From Gammaproteobacteria bacterium (GTDB lineage: Bacteria > Pseudomonadota > Gammaproteobacteria > SZUA-229), in NCBI GenBank assembly GCA_026196035.1, contig JAPHQX010000041.1:1-58658 (forward strand): DNA of 58,658 bases, written 5' to 3'. Shown piece after piece: positions 23,699 through 33,995 of this stretch. The translations under genes and the position numbers were made by a program. Each line of letters starts with the position of its first letter. The stretch's first letter is position 1. The notes under the pieces were generated by a model. The model did not search any database, was not told where the DNA came from, and saw nothing but the letters and a program-made list of their open reading frames with translations.

Positions 23699-24400
23699 AT
23701 GGCTAATAGTCTGCCAGATGATATAAATGAAGAAGAACTCTCTCAATGGATTGAGAGTAGTCTAAAAGAGCATACCCATAACCTCTCCAGTGGTCTTCAG
23801 GGGCAAACCCTGCTTTATAAAGACTCAGACCCTAAGCTGGTTGTTAAAGTTTCTCATGGCAAAGGTCTCATGCTGATGCTTAATAAACGTATGTTAAAGC
23901 ATGAGTATGACGTTTATTGTAAACTCGCTGGCTTTAAGGCTGTGCCTCGATGTTATGGATTAATTGCCAATAAATATCTGGTGCTTGAATATATAGATGG
24001 GCAACCGATAAGAAATATTCGTCCAAAAGATGAAGTCTCATACTTTGCCAGATTACTTGATGATATTAAGCAGCTGCATTCATATGATATTGGACATATG
24101 GACCTAAAGAAAAGAGATAACCTGTTAGTCACTCATGATGATCAGCCCTGTATTATTGATTTTGGTGCAGCTGTTATTTACAAGCCAGGTTTTCATCCTT
24201 TTAATCATCTCTGGTTGAGGATAGCGAAACAATTTGATTACAATGCCTGGTTTGTGCATAAGTATCGTGATAAACCCGATAGTACGATTATTGAGGCCGA
24301 CAGGCAGTTTTTCAAGAGAACATATACTGAACGGCTATCACGTAAAATTAAACGATTTTATAAAGATAAGCTTCGTTATATTTTTAAATTAAAAAACTAA
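23699..24400 (+). CDS. RIO/LPS-kinase-like small protein kinase fold
   Basis: YLVLEYIDGQPIRN; catalytic loop HMDLKKRDNLLV; IIDFGAAV (DFG). Confidence 0.82.
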   Translation: MANSLPDDINEEELSQWIESSLKEHTHNLSSGLQGQTLLYKDSDPKLVVKVSHGKGLMLMLNKRMLKHEYDVYCKLAGFKAVPRCYGLIANKYLVLEYIDGQPIRNIRPKDEVSYFARLLDDIKQLHSYDIGHMDLKKRDNLLVTHDDQPCIIDFGAAVIYKPGFHPFNHLWLRIAKQFDYNAWFVHKYRDKPDSTIIEADRQFFKRTYTERLSRKIKRFYKDKLRYIFKLKN

Positions 24401-24435
24401 ATATCAATAAATATTTATAATTTCACGGCTGTTTA

Positions 24436-25314
24436 TCAGTAAAATGATGCTTCATTTTCCGGGCGCGTTTTGAATCGCTTGTAAATCCACTGGTATTGAG
24501 CAGGAAGTTCACGTACCAGTTCTTCAATTTCGTTATTTAGAAGCTCGGCTGCAGTTTGAGTAGATAAACCGGAAAAATTATTTTTTGATTCTCTGAAAAC
24601 AATATTGAACCCTTTTCCTTGTGGCAGGCGTTCTGCATAGGCATAAATAACCTGGCAGTTAAATTTCGTTGCCATTCTTGGTAACAGGCTCATTGTATAA
24701 GCGGGGATGTTAAAGAAGGGGGCAAACAGACCGTTGCCGCTACCGGGTTCCTGGTCAGGTAACATGCCAACAAGCTGAGAATTTTTGAGTGCTTTTGATA
24801 ATGCGCGTACACCTGTATTGTCAGTGGGTACAAGAGTTGCCCCCGTGCGTTCCCTGGCCTGACGAATCTTCTCGTCGAATTCTTTTAAGTTAGGAGGGCG
24901 ATACAGAGTGGTCATTGGGAAATGTTTAGCGCAATAAAGTGCAACTAATTCCCATGAGCCTATATGAGGCATGGCGAGTAGAACGCCTTTGTTTTGCTGT
25001 ATGCTGTTAGTGATAAGTTCCTTGCCGTTAACTGATTTAACTAATGCAAGTACAGAAGAGGCTGGTCGACTCCATATAATGCCAGTTTCAGATATCAGTT
25101 TCCCAGTTTCTAAAAGTGTATCCTGTAGTAATTTGTGTTGTTGTTTTGTATCAAGTTCAGGGAAACAGCGCTGAATATTAACCATGGCAATATGTTTCAT
25201 CTTGCTTGATTTAAATTGATAAATTCGACCAATAAATATACCCATCCAGTGTGCCAGTTTTAGAGGCATGTAAGATGTTAGCTTGAGTACAAATTTAAGC
25301 AGTTGTATCTTCAT
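24436..25314 (-). CDS. Lysophospholipid/lipid A acyltransferase (LpxL/HtrB family)
   Basis: MPHIGSWELVALYCAKHFPMTTLYRPPN; LVGMLPDQEPGSGNGLFAPFFNIPAYTMSLLPRMA. Confidence 0.92.
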   Translation of the reverse strand: MKIQLLKFVLKLTSYMPLKLAHWMGIFIGRIYQFKSSKMKHIAMVNIQRCFPELDTKQQHKLLQDTLLETGKLISETGIIWSRPASSVLALVKSVNGKELITNSIQQNKGVLLAMPHIGSWELVALYCAKHFPMTTLYRPPNLKEFDEKIRQARERTGATLVPTDNTGVRALSKALKNSQLVGMLPDQEPGSGNGLFAPFFNIPAYTMSLLPRMATKFNCQVIYAYAERLPQGKGFNIVFRESKNNFSGLSTQTAAELLNNEIEELVRELPAQYQWIYKRFKTRPENEASFY

Positions 25315-25354
25315 GGTGTATTGTCGTTAAGATGGCCTGTATGGTCTGTGTACT

Positions 25355-25975
25355 TCAAGATCCAAGTATATTTTTTGCTGTATCTAAATATGCCTTTCTT
25401 CTAAATAGAAGTTGCAATCGAGTACCGCCACATTGTCGCCAGAGTACCGTTGATCTTATCCCTGCCAGTAATAAGGCGCGGATTTTACTGGCATTTGAAG
25501 TCTGATTCAGATAACCATGTTCGCCATCAACCAGTATGCGAGGGGATAAGGTGCTAATAGTTTGCTGATACAGATCCGCCAGGCTGGCTATAGTATTTTC
25601 ATGCGTCAGACTAAAGAAATCCATTTTTGACTGTGTCTTTTCCAGGCCTGCAGTAATTTCGGCCAGCATTTTTTTGTTTTTGGCCAGTTTTCTTTCAAGG
25701 ATAATCAGGCCTAATACATAACGCGTGATTTCCATATCCTGCTTTTCATTATCGCCTGATAGTTGCTTGGTTAAGGTTTTAAGTCCTGTTGAAATATCGG
25801 CGGGTGTCCCATAGATTTCAGTAACAGTATTGCTGTCGAATTTAAATAATGTTTCCAGGCTGGACTCCATTGCTGCGCTGGCAACCGAGCCGCTACGTGC
25901 GATCTGCTGTACCAGATATGCCACCTGAAAAATACCTGCCAGGGCGATTGTTCTATCACGTTGATTATGTTTCAT
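25355..25975 (-). CDS. hflD: High frequency lysogenization protein HflD homologue
   Basis: RDRTIALAGIFQVAYLVQQIARSGSVASAAMESSLETLF; directly downstream of mnmA as usual; start trimmed to 25975. Confidence 0.93.
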   Translation of the reverse strand: MKHNQRDRTIALAGIFQVAYLVQQIARSGSVASAAMESSLETLFKFDSNTVTEIYGTPADISTGLKTLTKQLSGDNEKQDMEITRYVLGLIILERKLAKNKKMLAEITAGLEKTQSKMDFFSLTHENTIASLADLYQQTISTLSPRILVDGEHGYLNQTSNASKIRALLLAGIRSTVLWRQCGGTRLQLLFRRKAYLDTAKNILGS

Positions 25976-25976
25976 C

Positions 25977-27071
25977 TTATTTGTTATACATAGCGTCAAT
26001 AACGCCACCACCCATGCAGATATTGTCCTGATAAAAGACTATTGACTGACCGGGCGTTATGGCTCTTTGTGGTTCTTCGAATCTAACACTGCATTCATTG
26101 CTAGATAACTCTATGATTTCACATTTCTGATCAGGCTGGCGATAACGAACCTTCGCCATACATTCAAGCGGTAATTCAGGTTGCCTGTTGTTCACCCAGT
26201 GTAACTGACTGGCAGTTAAATACTGATGGAAGAGCATAGGGTGATTTTCGCCCTGACCGACAATTAAGGTATTATGTTCCAGATCCTTTTCCAGGCTATA
26301 CCAGGGTTCTTCATCTGAGCCTTTTACGCCGCCAATACCAAGGCCTTTGCGCTGGCCTAATGTGTAATACATTAATCCATGATGTTTTCCAATAACATCG
26401 CCATCAGTAGTCTCAATATTACCTGGTTGGGCGGGCAGGTATTGTTGTAAAAAGTCCTTGAATTTACGCTCACCAATAAAACAGATTCCAGTACTGTCTT
26501 TTTTTGCATGATTTACAAAACCTGCTTTTTCGGCAATTAATCGGACTTCAGTTTTTTCTATATCACCAATTGGAAAAAGGCTGTGTTTTAATTGATGTTG
26601 GCCCAGAGTATATAAAAAATAACTTTGATCCTTGTTGGGGTCATAACCTTTCAAAAGATAATACTGGTCATCATCATTGCTGACGCGTACATAATGTCCT
26701 GTGGCAATATAATTAGCCCCCAGGTTTAACGCATAATCAAGAAAGGCCTTAAATTTTATTTCTTTATTACACAATATATCGGGATTAGGTGTTCTACCAG
26801 CACTGTATTCATCAAGAAAATGTTTGAATACACGATCCCAGTACTGGTCAGAAAAATTAACACTATGCAATTTGATGTCTAATTGATCGCAGACCTTCTG
26901 AGCATCCTCAAGGTCAATGGCCGCAGCACAGTAATCTTCATCATCATCCTGTTCCCAGTTTTTCATAAACAGGCCTTCAACCTGATAACCCTGATTAATC
27001 AACCTAAGTGCGGCAACTGATGAATCAACACCCCCAGACATACCAACTATGACTCGTTTATTCAACTTCAT
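25977..27071 (-). CDS. mnmA: tRNA-specific 2-thiouridylase MnmA
   Basis: [54 protein letters not shown]; start at internal ATG likely. Confidence 0.97.
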   Translation of the reverse strand: MKLNKRVIVGMSGGVDSSVAALRLINQGYQVEGLFMKNWEQDDDEDYCAAAIDLEDAQKVCDQLDIKLHSVNFSDQYWDRVFKHFLDEYSAGRTPNPDILCNKEIKFKAFLDYALNLGANYIATGHYVRVSNDDDQYYLLKGYDPNKDQSYFLYTLGQHQLKHSLFPIGDIEKTEVRLIAEKAGFVNHAKKDSTGICFIGERKFKDFLQQYLPAQPGNIETTDGDVIGKHHGLMYYTLGQRKGLGIGGVKGSDEEPWYSLEKDLEHNTLIVGQGENHPMLFHQYLTASQLHWVNNRQPELPLECMAKVRYRQPDQKCEIIELSSNECSVRFEEPQRAITPGQSIVFYQDNICMGGGVIDAMYNK

Positions 27072-27663
27072 CATCCTGTGATATAGCAGGTTCAAATTTT
27101 GGCAATATTTTTTTTATTTCTTCTGGTATGCGCTTAATGGATTTTTCATCTTTCCATTTATCATAAAGAGCTATTTCTGGTTTTGTACCAAACGGGGTGC
27201 TGGTCGGGTCAACGATATATATTTCGCTGGTCGTAGTTGATTGTAATGCGACAGCTGATTCAGTATTCACTAACCAGACAGATCTTTTCTGGCTGTTGCG
27301 TAATAAATGCTTCTGTATAAATCCGTTATCAAGAAGTAGTATCACTGCTTTTCGAGTATTGTAGGTTTCATCTTTATTTGTTAAATTAAAATTTATCTGT
27401 TCATCATTATTATGATCTGATTGATTGATCAGCTGAGTAATAATGTCCCGTTCTATGTATTTTAATGCGCTGGCAATACAGTTTCGTTCTTCATCTTCAT
27501 TGGTAATTGCATTTTTAAATATTGTAACAACTTCATCCCATGCAGGGTCTGATACCGTCATCACCTGGCGTTTGCTGCAATCAGACATGCATATCATTAT
27601 TTGCGGGCCTGCAAGAGTGATATGACTTAGTAGAATTAATAATACCCCAGTTAATATTCGCAT
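27058..27663 (-). CDS. Uncharacterised exported protein
   Basis: Signal peptide [24 protein letters not shown]; no family recognised; overlaps mnmA start. Confidence 0.7.
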   Translation of the reverse strand: MRILTGVLLILLSHITLAGPQIMICMSDCSKRQVMTVSDPAWDEVVTIFKNAITNEDEERNCIASALKYIERDIITQLINQSDHNNDEQINFNLTNKDETYNTRKAVILLLDNGFIQKHLLRNSQKRSVWLVNTESAVALQSTTTSEIYIVDPTSTPFGTKPEIALYDKWKDEKSIKRIPEEIKKILPKFEPAISQDDEVE

Positions 27664-27666
27664 AGC

Positions 27667-28110
27667 TTATATATCGATTAGCAATTCAAGTGGGTAGCGA
27701 TGTCCTGCCAGGTAATCATCAATACAACGTATCACCATTGGGCTACGTAATTGTGGTGATTTTTCAATTAACTCATCTCGGGTCATCCAGACAGCGCGTA
27801 TAATACCTTCATCGAGCGTCTGTTCAGCTCTATGGTCATCACACTGTCCACAGAAAGCAATACGTGTGTATGTTCTCTTGGTTTCAGGTTGTTGCCAGCG
27901 GTAGAGTCCAGTAATCGCTTCCGGGTGTAAACGCCAGGCCGTTTCTTCCCATGTTTCACGAATCACAGCATCAATAAAACTTTCGCCGGGATCAAGATGC
28001 CCTGCAGGTTGATTAAAAACAATCCGACCTTCGCATTCTTCTTCAACCATTAAAAATTGATTATCTCGTTCAATAATAGCAGCTACTGTTGCGTGGGGTT
28101 TCCAGATCAT
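27667..28110 (-). CDS. nudJ: NUDIX hydrolase (NudJ-like)
   Basis: Nudix box GHLDPGESFIDAVIRETWEETAW; upstream of mnmA. Confidence 0.92.
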   Translation of the reverse strand: MIWKPHATVAAIIERDNQFLMVEEECEGRIVFNQPAGHLDPGESFIDAVIRETWEETAWRLHPEAITGLYRWQQPETKRTYTRIAFCGQCDDHRAEQTLDEGIIRAVWMTRDELIEKSPQLRSPMVIRCIDDYLAGHRYPLELLIDI

Positions 28111-28128
28111 AATAAATGTGTCTTTTGC

Positions 28129-28644
28129 TTAGCGTCGATTTTTTTTCTTTTTATCTAAATAGCGAAGAACTGCGAGTCGCCAGAGTAACCGTATACTCGT
28201 AAAACCCAGTGCTGAACTGACTATAGCCAGTGTCAGGCATCCTGTTAGAAAAGGTTTCCAGATGATGAGCATTTCGGTTTTTAACCAGTCCATTGTGGGT
28301 TCAAACACAAAGTGCATTTCATTAACACCCAGAATCCAGGTACCCAGTAAGTAAGCAAAGTAAAACATGGGAGGCATAGTCAGCGGGTTACTGATCCACA
28401 CCAGGGCAACTGAAATGGGCAGGTTGCTACGAATTATGATGGCGGCACCTGCTGCTAATGCCATTTGAAATGGTACGGGTATCCACATAAAAAATAGACC
28501 CACGGCAAAAGCACTGGCAATCGAGCGTCTATTCAGGTGCCAGAGATTGGGTTCATGCAATAATGTACCAAACATTTTTATTGATTTATGATCACGAATC
28601 TTATGTGGATCAGGTAAAAATTTGCGAATAAATTTTCTAGGCAT
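28129..28644 (-). CDS. DUF2062 membrane protein
   Basis: SIASAFAVGLFFMWIPVPFQMALAAGAAIIIRSNLPISVALVWISNPLTMPPMFYFAY. Confidence 0.88.
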   Translation of the reverse strand: MPRKFIRKFLPDPHKIRDHKSIKMFGTLLHEPNLWHLNRRSIASAFAVGLFFMWIPVPFQMALAAGAAIIIRSNLPISVALVWISNPLTMPPMFYFAYLLGTWILGVNEMHFVFEPTMDWLKTEMLIIWKPFLTGCLTLAIVSSALGFTSIRLLWRLAVLRYLDKKKKNRR

Positions 28645-28738
28645 ATTACTGAGGTAAATAAATCTACATTCCGGCAGTGTTACATTATTAAGAGCATAGC
28701 GATTATCCAATTATCGCTGTTTAAGCTTCGGCATACAA

Positions 28739-31051
28739 ATGAAAAGGACTTTTCATATGAGAATAGGGATATCAGCCTGTGCGCTGTCCTTGCTGACCGG
28801 TGTCTGCACTATGCAATGTTTTACGATATTGCCTGATGCCCGCTGGTTGTGGTTATTACCCGTCTGTGTTTTATACATTATTACCGCTTCAGGATGGTTC
28901 AGGTATCTGGTCATTGGTCTTGTGGGTCTATTGTGGGCCATGATGCATGCACATGATTATTTTAATTCTATCCTGCCTGAACCTATTGCAGGTAATGACC
29001 TCTGGGTAGAGGGCATAATTACGGATATACCTGATATTACTGAACAATCTTCCAGGTTTAATTTAAGGCTCACTCAGAGCTCTTTTAGTGATGACGCGCA
29101 GCCTGAAATCATACGTCTTAGCTGGTATAGAGAAAAAATAGCCCTCAAAGCAGGTGAAAAATGGCGTTTACTGGTTAGATTAAAGCCGCCTCATGGACTG
29201 ATGAACCCCGGGGGCTTTGATTATGAACGCTGGTTATATCAACAGGGGATTCATGCAACCGGGTATGTGCGTCGACATAGTGATAATCACAAACTGGCTG
29301 ATGCGAGTTCTCTGGATATCAACAAATACCGTCAAATTATCCTGGATCGACTAACAAATAGTAGCAACCGAGAATTTAACGACCTGATTGCAGCCTTAAC
29401 CATAGGCTATAAATCCGATATAAGCAGTCAGCACTGGAGACTACTGACCTTGACAGGCACCAGTCATTTGATGGCGATTTCGGGCCTGCATATTGGTCTT
29501 GTGGCTGGCATGGTGTTCTGGGGGATTCGACGACTCAATCTGTCAATAATTACACATCATCCTTCTGATCTACAGTTAGCGGCTATGGTGTCACTGTTGT
29601 TTGCAATCATTTATGCGCTACTGGCAGGATTTGCCATTCCAACCCAGCGTGCTCTGATTATGCTCACGGTCGTGATGCTGGGTCTATTGTTTAAACGGCA
29701 GGTCAGGCCGGTAACGGGTCTATCACTGGCTTTGATTATTATTCTAGTGCTTGACCCTGTCTCTGTGCTTTCAGTGGGTTTCTGGTTCTCATTTATGGCT
29801 GTGGCCGTGATCAGTTACAGTTTTAGTGGTCGATTAAAACCGCTTAATATCTGGCAGCAATGGGGGCGACTACAATGGGTACTCGCTCTGGCTTTATTTC
29901 CTTTGAGTCTGTATATATTTCAGCAGGGCTCAATCATTTCACCACTGGCTAATTTTGTACTGGTACCCTGGGTCAGCATTCTGGTGGTTCCCCTGGTGCT
30001 GATGGCAGGTATAATGGTTTTTTTATATGAACCTCTGGCCGGGCTGATATTTGATCTGGCTGATGCCTCATTAGGCCTGATCTGGCCGTTTATCCAGATG
30101 CTTTCAGAACTACAATTTGCCAGCTGGTATAGCGCTCAGCATAAATGGCTAGTTCTAATTTTATCCCTCTCTGGAATGCTGCTGATACTTGCCCCCAGAG
30201 GCATACCCTTTAGATTCCTGGGACTGTTTATGCTATTACCGCTGATAAGTTATGAGGAAGAAAAACTCAAACAGGCTGAGTTCACGGCGAGTTTACTGGA
30301 CGTTGGTCAGGGCTTATCCCTTTTTATTCAAACATCAAATCACAGCCTGCTGTTTGATACCGGCCCGAAATTTAGCGAAAGCTTTGATACAGGTAGAATG
30401 GTGGTATTGCCATTTTTAAAAGCCAGAGGTATTCATCAACTGGATAAAATGATCGTTAGTCATGGGGATAACGACCATATTGGTGGCGCACAATCGATTT
30501 TAGAGGCTATTAAAGTTGATCATTTAACCGGTCAGGACCTTAATAGTCTTCGGCATGATAATAAATCTCTTTGCCAGCAGGGAGACGCCTGGCAGTGGGA
30601 CGGTATCAATTTTCAGATATTGCACCCGGATTCCTCAGGTTTGTATCAAAAGCGAAATAATTATGCCTGTGTACTTCGTATCAGTTCATCTTATGGCAGT
30701 CTGCTGGTAACGTCAGACATAGAAAAAAGGGCAGAACAGCGCATACTCAGAGATCACGCCGGACAATTGAAGTCTGATGTAATGATTATTCCCCATCACG
30801 GCAGTAAAACATCATCAACAGAGCCATTTATTGAAGCGGTTTCACCACATTATGCGTTGGTGTCGTCAGGCTACAGAAATCGCTTTGGTCACCCTAAAAA
30901 GATCATTTTGTCACGTTATAGGGCACGTAACATTACACTATTAAATACAACTGACATGGGCGCCATCGATATTTTATTTAATCAGCAGCAGGGTGTCGCA
31001 AAACCTGTGTCATATCGCGCAATGTCTGGCAACTACTGGAATCATCATTAA
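28739..31051 (+). CDS. comEC: DNA internalization-related competence protein ComEC/Rec2
   Basis: GTSHLMAISGLHIGLVAGMVFW; metallo-beta-lactamase-like ASLLDVGQGLSLFIQTSNHSLLFDTGPK...VSHGDNDHIGGAQSIL. Confidence 0.95.
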   Translation: MKRTFHMRIGISACALSLLTGVCTMQCFTILPDARWLWLLPVCVLYIITASGWFRYLVIGLVGLLWAMMHAHDYFNSILPEPIAGNDLWVEGIITDIPDITEQSSRFNLRLTQSSFSDDAQPEIIRLSWYREKIALKAGEKWRLLVRLKPPHGLMNPGGFDYERWLYQQGIHATGYVRRHSDNHKLADASSLDINKYRQIILDRLTNSSNREFNDLIAALTIGYKSDISSQHWRLLTLTGTSHLMAISGLHIGLVAGMVFWGIRRLNLSIITHHPSDLQLAAMVSLLFAIIYALLAGFAIPTQRALIMLTVVMLGLLFKRQVRPVTGLSLALIIILVLDPVSVLSVGFWFSFMAVAVISYSFSGRLKPLNIWQQWGRLQWVLALALFPLSLYIFQQGSIISPLANFVLVPWVSILVVPLVLMAGIMVFLYEPLAGLIFDLADASLGLIWPFIQMLSELQFASWYSAQHKWLVLILSLSGMLLILAPRGIPFRFLGLFMLLPLISYEEEKLKQAEFTASLLDVGQGLSLFIQTSNHSLLFDTGPKFSESFDTGRMVVLPFLKARGIHQLDKMIVSHGDNDHIGGAQSILEAIKVDHLTGQDLNSLRHDNKSLCQQGDAWQWDGINFQILHPDSSGLYQKRNNYACVLRISSSYGSLLVTSDIEKRAEQRILRDHAGQLKSDVMIIPHHGSKTSSTEPFIEAVSPHYALVSSGYRNRFGHPKKIILSRYRARNITLLNTTDMGAIDILFNQQQGVAKPVSYRAMSGNYWNHH

Positions 31052-31159
31052 AGTTGCTGGAAATTTGATCAGTTAAACTGTGATCCACATGGGCTTCGAT
31101 AACTCGGAGAAATACAGTATTATGTGTGCCAATACTAAATCACAAAAGGGCTGGCTACT

Positions 31160-31804
31160 GTGTTTGAAATGGTAAAAGCAGGGGGATGGTTAATGTTCCC
31201 TATTATAGGCTGCTCAATTATTGCATTAGGCATTATTCTTGAGCGTTTCTGGAGCTTACAAAGTAAAAAGGTTATTCCCAAACATCTGGTTGCGACTATC
31301 TGGCACTGGGTTAAAGAAGGTCAGCTAGAACGTAGCAAGATAGAGTCTTTAGGCAAAAAATCAGCGCTGGGTAAAATTCTGGCAGCAGGATTAAATAATC
31401 GCCATCTAGAGAGACAGCGTATTAAAGAAAGTATCGAAGAAACAGGGCGTCAGGTGGTGCATGAGATGGAACGCTTTCTGAATACACTGGGCACCATTGC
31501 GGCGATATCTCCCTTGCTTGGCTTACTGGGTACGGTTATTGGAATGATAAAAGTGTTCAATGCCATTACCAGTTCTGGCGTAGGTAATGCAGCACCACTG
31601 GCTGGCGGTATTTCCCAGGCGCTCATTACTACCGCGGCAGGTTTATCAGTCGCCATCATTGCACTTATGTTTCATCGTTACTTTCGTGGTCGAGTTGATG
31701 AAATAGTGGTTAAGATGGAAGAAGAAGCTATCAAGATGGTCGATGTATTGCACAATAATCGCACGTCAGAAACTTCAGCCAGCAAGACGGAGAAAGCAGC
31801 TTGA
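31160..31804 (+). CDS. exbB: MotA/TolQ/ExbB proton channel family protein (GTG start)
   Basis: TIAAISPLLGLLGTVIGMIKVFNAI...GGISQALITTAAGLSVAIIAL. Confidence 0.93.
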   Translation: MFEMVKAGGWLMFPIIGCSIIALGIILERFWSLQSKKVIPKHLVATIWHWVKEGQLERSKIESLGKKSALGKILAAGLNNRHLERQRIKESIEETGRQVVHEMERFLNTLGTIAAISPLLGLLGTVIGMIKVFNAITSSGVGNAAPLAGGISQALITTAAGLSVAIIALMFHRYFRGRVDEIVVKMEEEAIKMVDVLHNNRTSETSASKTEKAA

Positions 31805-32220
31805 ATCTAAAGCCCGATCGCCGTGATGATATCGAACTTAATTTAACACCGCTTATCGATGTTGTTTTTCTGTTGCTGATTTTTTTTATGGTATCAACAA
31901 CATTTGATAAACAGGCAAAACTTAAAATTGTTTTGCCTGAAGCAACTGCAGCGGCTGAACAGACAAACGATAATGCTGTTGTTATAGGAATAGATTCTAA
32001 AGGTAGTTTCTTTATCAATGATCGTCAGCTGGTCAATACGCAAGCAAAAACCCTGAAGCTCGCACTGATGAAAATAGTTGGTGATAATAAAGACGTGCCC
32101 CTGGTCATTAGAGCGGATGCAAAAACGCCTCACGCATCAGTTGTTAAAGCCATGGATGTTGCTGCGCAATTAAATTTAACTCAGATGTCAATTGCGACAC
32201 TTGAAAATCAGTCCGAATAA
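31801..32220 (+). CDS. exbD: ExbD/TolR family biopolymer transport protein
   Basis: RDDIELNLTPLIDVVFLLLIFFMVSTTF; overlaps exbB stop by 4 nt (TTG start). Confidence 0.93.
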   Translation: MNLKPDRRDDIELNLTPLIDVVFLLLIFFMVSTTFDKQAKLKIVLPEATAAAEQTNDNAVVIGIDSKGSFFINDRQLVNTQAKTLKLALMKIVGDNKDVPLVIRADAKTPHASVVKAMDVAAQLNLTQMSIATLENQSE

Positions 32221-32226
32221 TTAAAA

Positions 32227-33981
32227 ATGAATGATTCACCGTCTCATTTCAGAGTCACATACCGTCGTTTAGTCGCTTATACACTTAACTACTGGAATAT
32301 TTTTTTGATGGCGATAGCCGGCATGATTCTGGTTGCGCTTTCTCAACCCGGTTTCGCGGCTCTAATGGAGCCCATGCTTGACGGCAGTTTTGTAGATAAA
32401 AATCCTGATACGATCAAATGGGTACCTTTTGCCATAGTTGCTGTTTTTCTTGTTCGTGCCCTTGGTGGTTTTATCTCTGATTACGGAATGAGCTGGGTTG
32501 GCCGTATGGTAATCAAAGACCTGCGTGATGAAATGTTTAACAAACTCATGCTATTACCGGGCGACTATTATGATAAAAATTCAACCGGTAATACAATTTC
32601 AAAATTTACCTATGATGTAGAGCAGGTTGCTCAGGCAGCAACTAATGCCATTACGATTATGATACGTGATGTACTAATGGTCATAAGCCTGATTGGCTAT
32701 ATGTTTTTTATAAGCCCGCTATTAGCAGCTCTGTTTCTTCTAATTGGACCATTCATAGCATTTCTGATTTCACTGGTGTCCAGACGGTTTCGTAAGGTCA
32801 GTCAGCGAATTCAACAATCCATGGGCAAGGTCACTCATGTTGTAGAAGAGGCTATTCAGGCACAACGGGTTGTCAAAATATTTGGTGGCCAGGAATACGA
32901 AAAAAATCAGTTTTCCAGCTCAAATGAAAGCAATCGAAAACAGAATATGCGACTGGTTGCAACGACCAGTATAAGCACGCCAATTATTCAGGTTATTGTT
33001 GCTTTTGCCCTTGCCGGTATTATTTATATGGCCACAATGGAAGGCATAAAAAATAGTATTACAGTGGGTGCATTTGTGGCATTTATAACAGCCATGATGA
33101 TGTTATTTGCACCTGTAAAAAGATTGACCAATGTTAATGCGATATTACAAAAAGGTATTGCAGCAGCAGACAGTATTTTTAATTTACTCGATACCCAGGC
33201 AGAGCACGATGACGGTGAATATAAAACTAATCGTGTTGCAGGGAATATTGAGTTTAAAAATATTAATTTTAGATACGCATCCAATCCAGATAAATATGTG
33301 CTGAAATCAATTAATTTAAATATACGAGCGGGTCAGACGATTGCATTTGTCGGTCGCTCGGGTAGTGGCAAGTCAACATTAGTTAATCTGTTGCCACGTT
33401 TGTATGATTCCTATGAGGGCGAGATACAGATAGATGGACAGGATATCAGGCATTATACGTTAGATTCATTGCGCAACCAGATTGCCTATGTTGGTCAGGA
33501 AATTGTTCTTTTTAATGATACAGTTGAACATAATATAGCTTATGGCAGTTTGCATGATTATTCTGAACAGGATGTTATAACAGCAGCAAAATCAGCTCAT
33601 GCCTACGAGTTTATTGAGCAAATGATTCATGGCATGCAAACCATTGTCGGTGAAAAAGGTGTTCTTCTGTCTGGTGGCCAAAGACAGCGGATTGCTATCG
33701 CACGAGCGCTGCTTAAAAATGCCCCCATACTCATACTTGATGAAGCAACGTCTGCACTGGATACAGAATCAGAACGTCACATACAGTCAGCTCTCGAGGA
33801 ACTAATTAAAAATCGGACAACCCTGGTGATTGCACATCGTTTATCGACTATTGAAAATGCAGATCTTATAGTGGTAATGGATGACGGTAATATTGTTGAA
33901 ACCGGCAGCCATAAAGAATTATTAGCACAGGGTGGCCACTATTCATCATTACATCAAATGCAGTTTTCAGATGCCGGTTAG
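32227..33981 (+). CDS. msbA: Lipid A export ATP-binding/permease protein MsbA
   Basis: ABC transporter TM domain plus IAFVGRSGSGKSTLVNLLPRLYD, LLSGGQRQRIAIARALLKNAPILILDEATSALD; upstream of lpxK. Confidence 0.96.
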   Translation: MNDSPSHFRVTYRRLVAYTLNYWNIFLMAIAGMILVALSQPGFAALMEPMLDGSFVDKNPDTIKWVPFAIVAVFLVRALGGFISDYGMSWVGRMVIKDLRDEMFNKLMLLPGDYYDKNSTGNTISKFTYDVEQVAQAATNAITIMIRDVLMVISLIGYMFFISPLLAALFLLIGPFIAFLISLVSRRFRKVSQRIQQSMGKVTHVVEEAIQAQRVVKIFGGQEYEKNQFSSSNESNRKQNMRLVATTSISTPIIQVIVAFALAGIIYMATMEGIKNSITVGAFVAFITAMMMLFAPVKRLTNVNAILQKGIAAADSIFNLLDTQAEHDDGEYKTNRVAGNIEFKNINFRYASNPDKYVLKSINLNIRAGQTIAFVGRSGSGKSTLVNLLPRLYDSYEGEIQIDGQDIRHYTLDSLRNQIAYVGQEIVLFNDTVEHNIAYGSLHDYSEQDVITAAKSAHAYEFIEQMIHGMQTIVGEKGVLLSGGQRQRIAIARALLKNAPILILDEATSALDTESERHIQSALEELIKNRTTLVIAHRLSTIENADLIVVMDDGNIVETGSHKELLAQGGHYSSLHQMQFSDAG

Positions 33982-33995
33982 AATCTGAGTATCAA

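Noticed and set aside
31100-31130. TGTGATCCACA as a CRP-like site upstream of exbB
   Set aside because: Half-site spacing does not match TGTGA-N6-TCACA.
31731-32018. 95-aa minus ORF overlapping exbB/exbD
   Set aside because: Antisense to two well-supported genes; no independent evidence.
22749-33033. Other short internal or antisense ORFs in the track (for example 22749-23033, 36416-36697, 45033-45287, 53467-53811)
   Set aside because: All sit inside long, confidently identified genes in another frame, with no ribosome-binding site or family motif seen.
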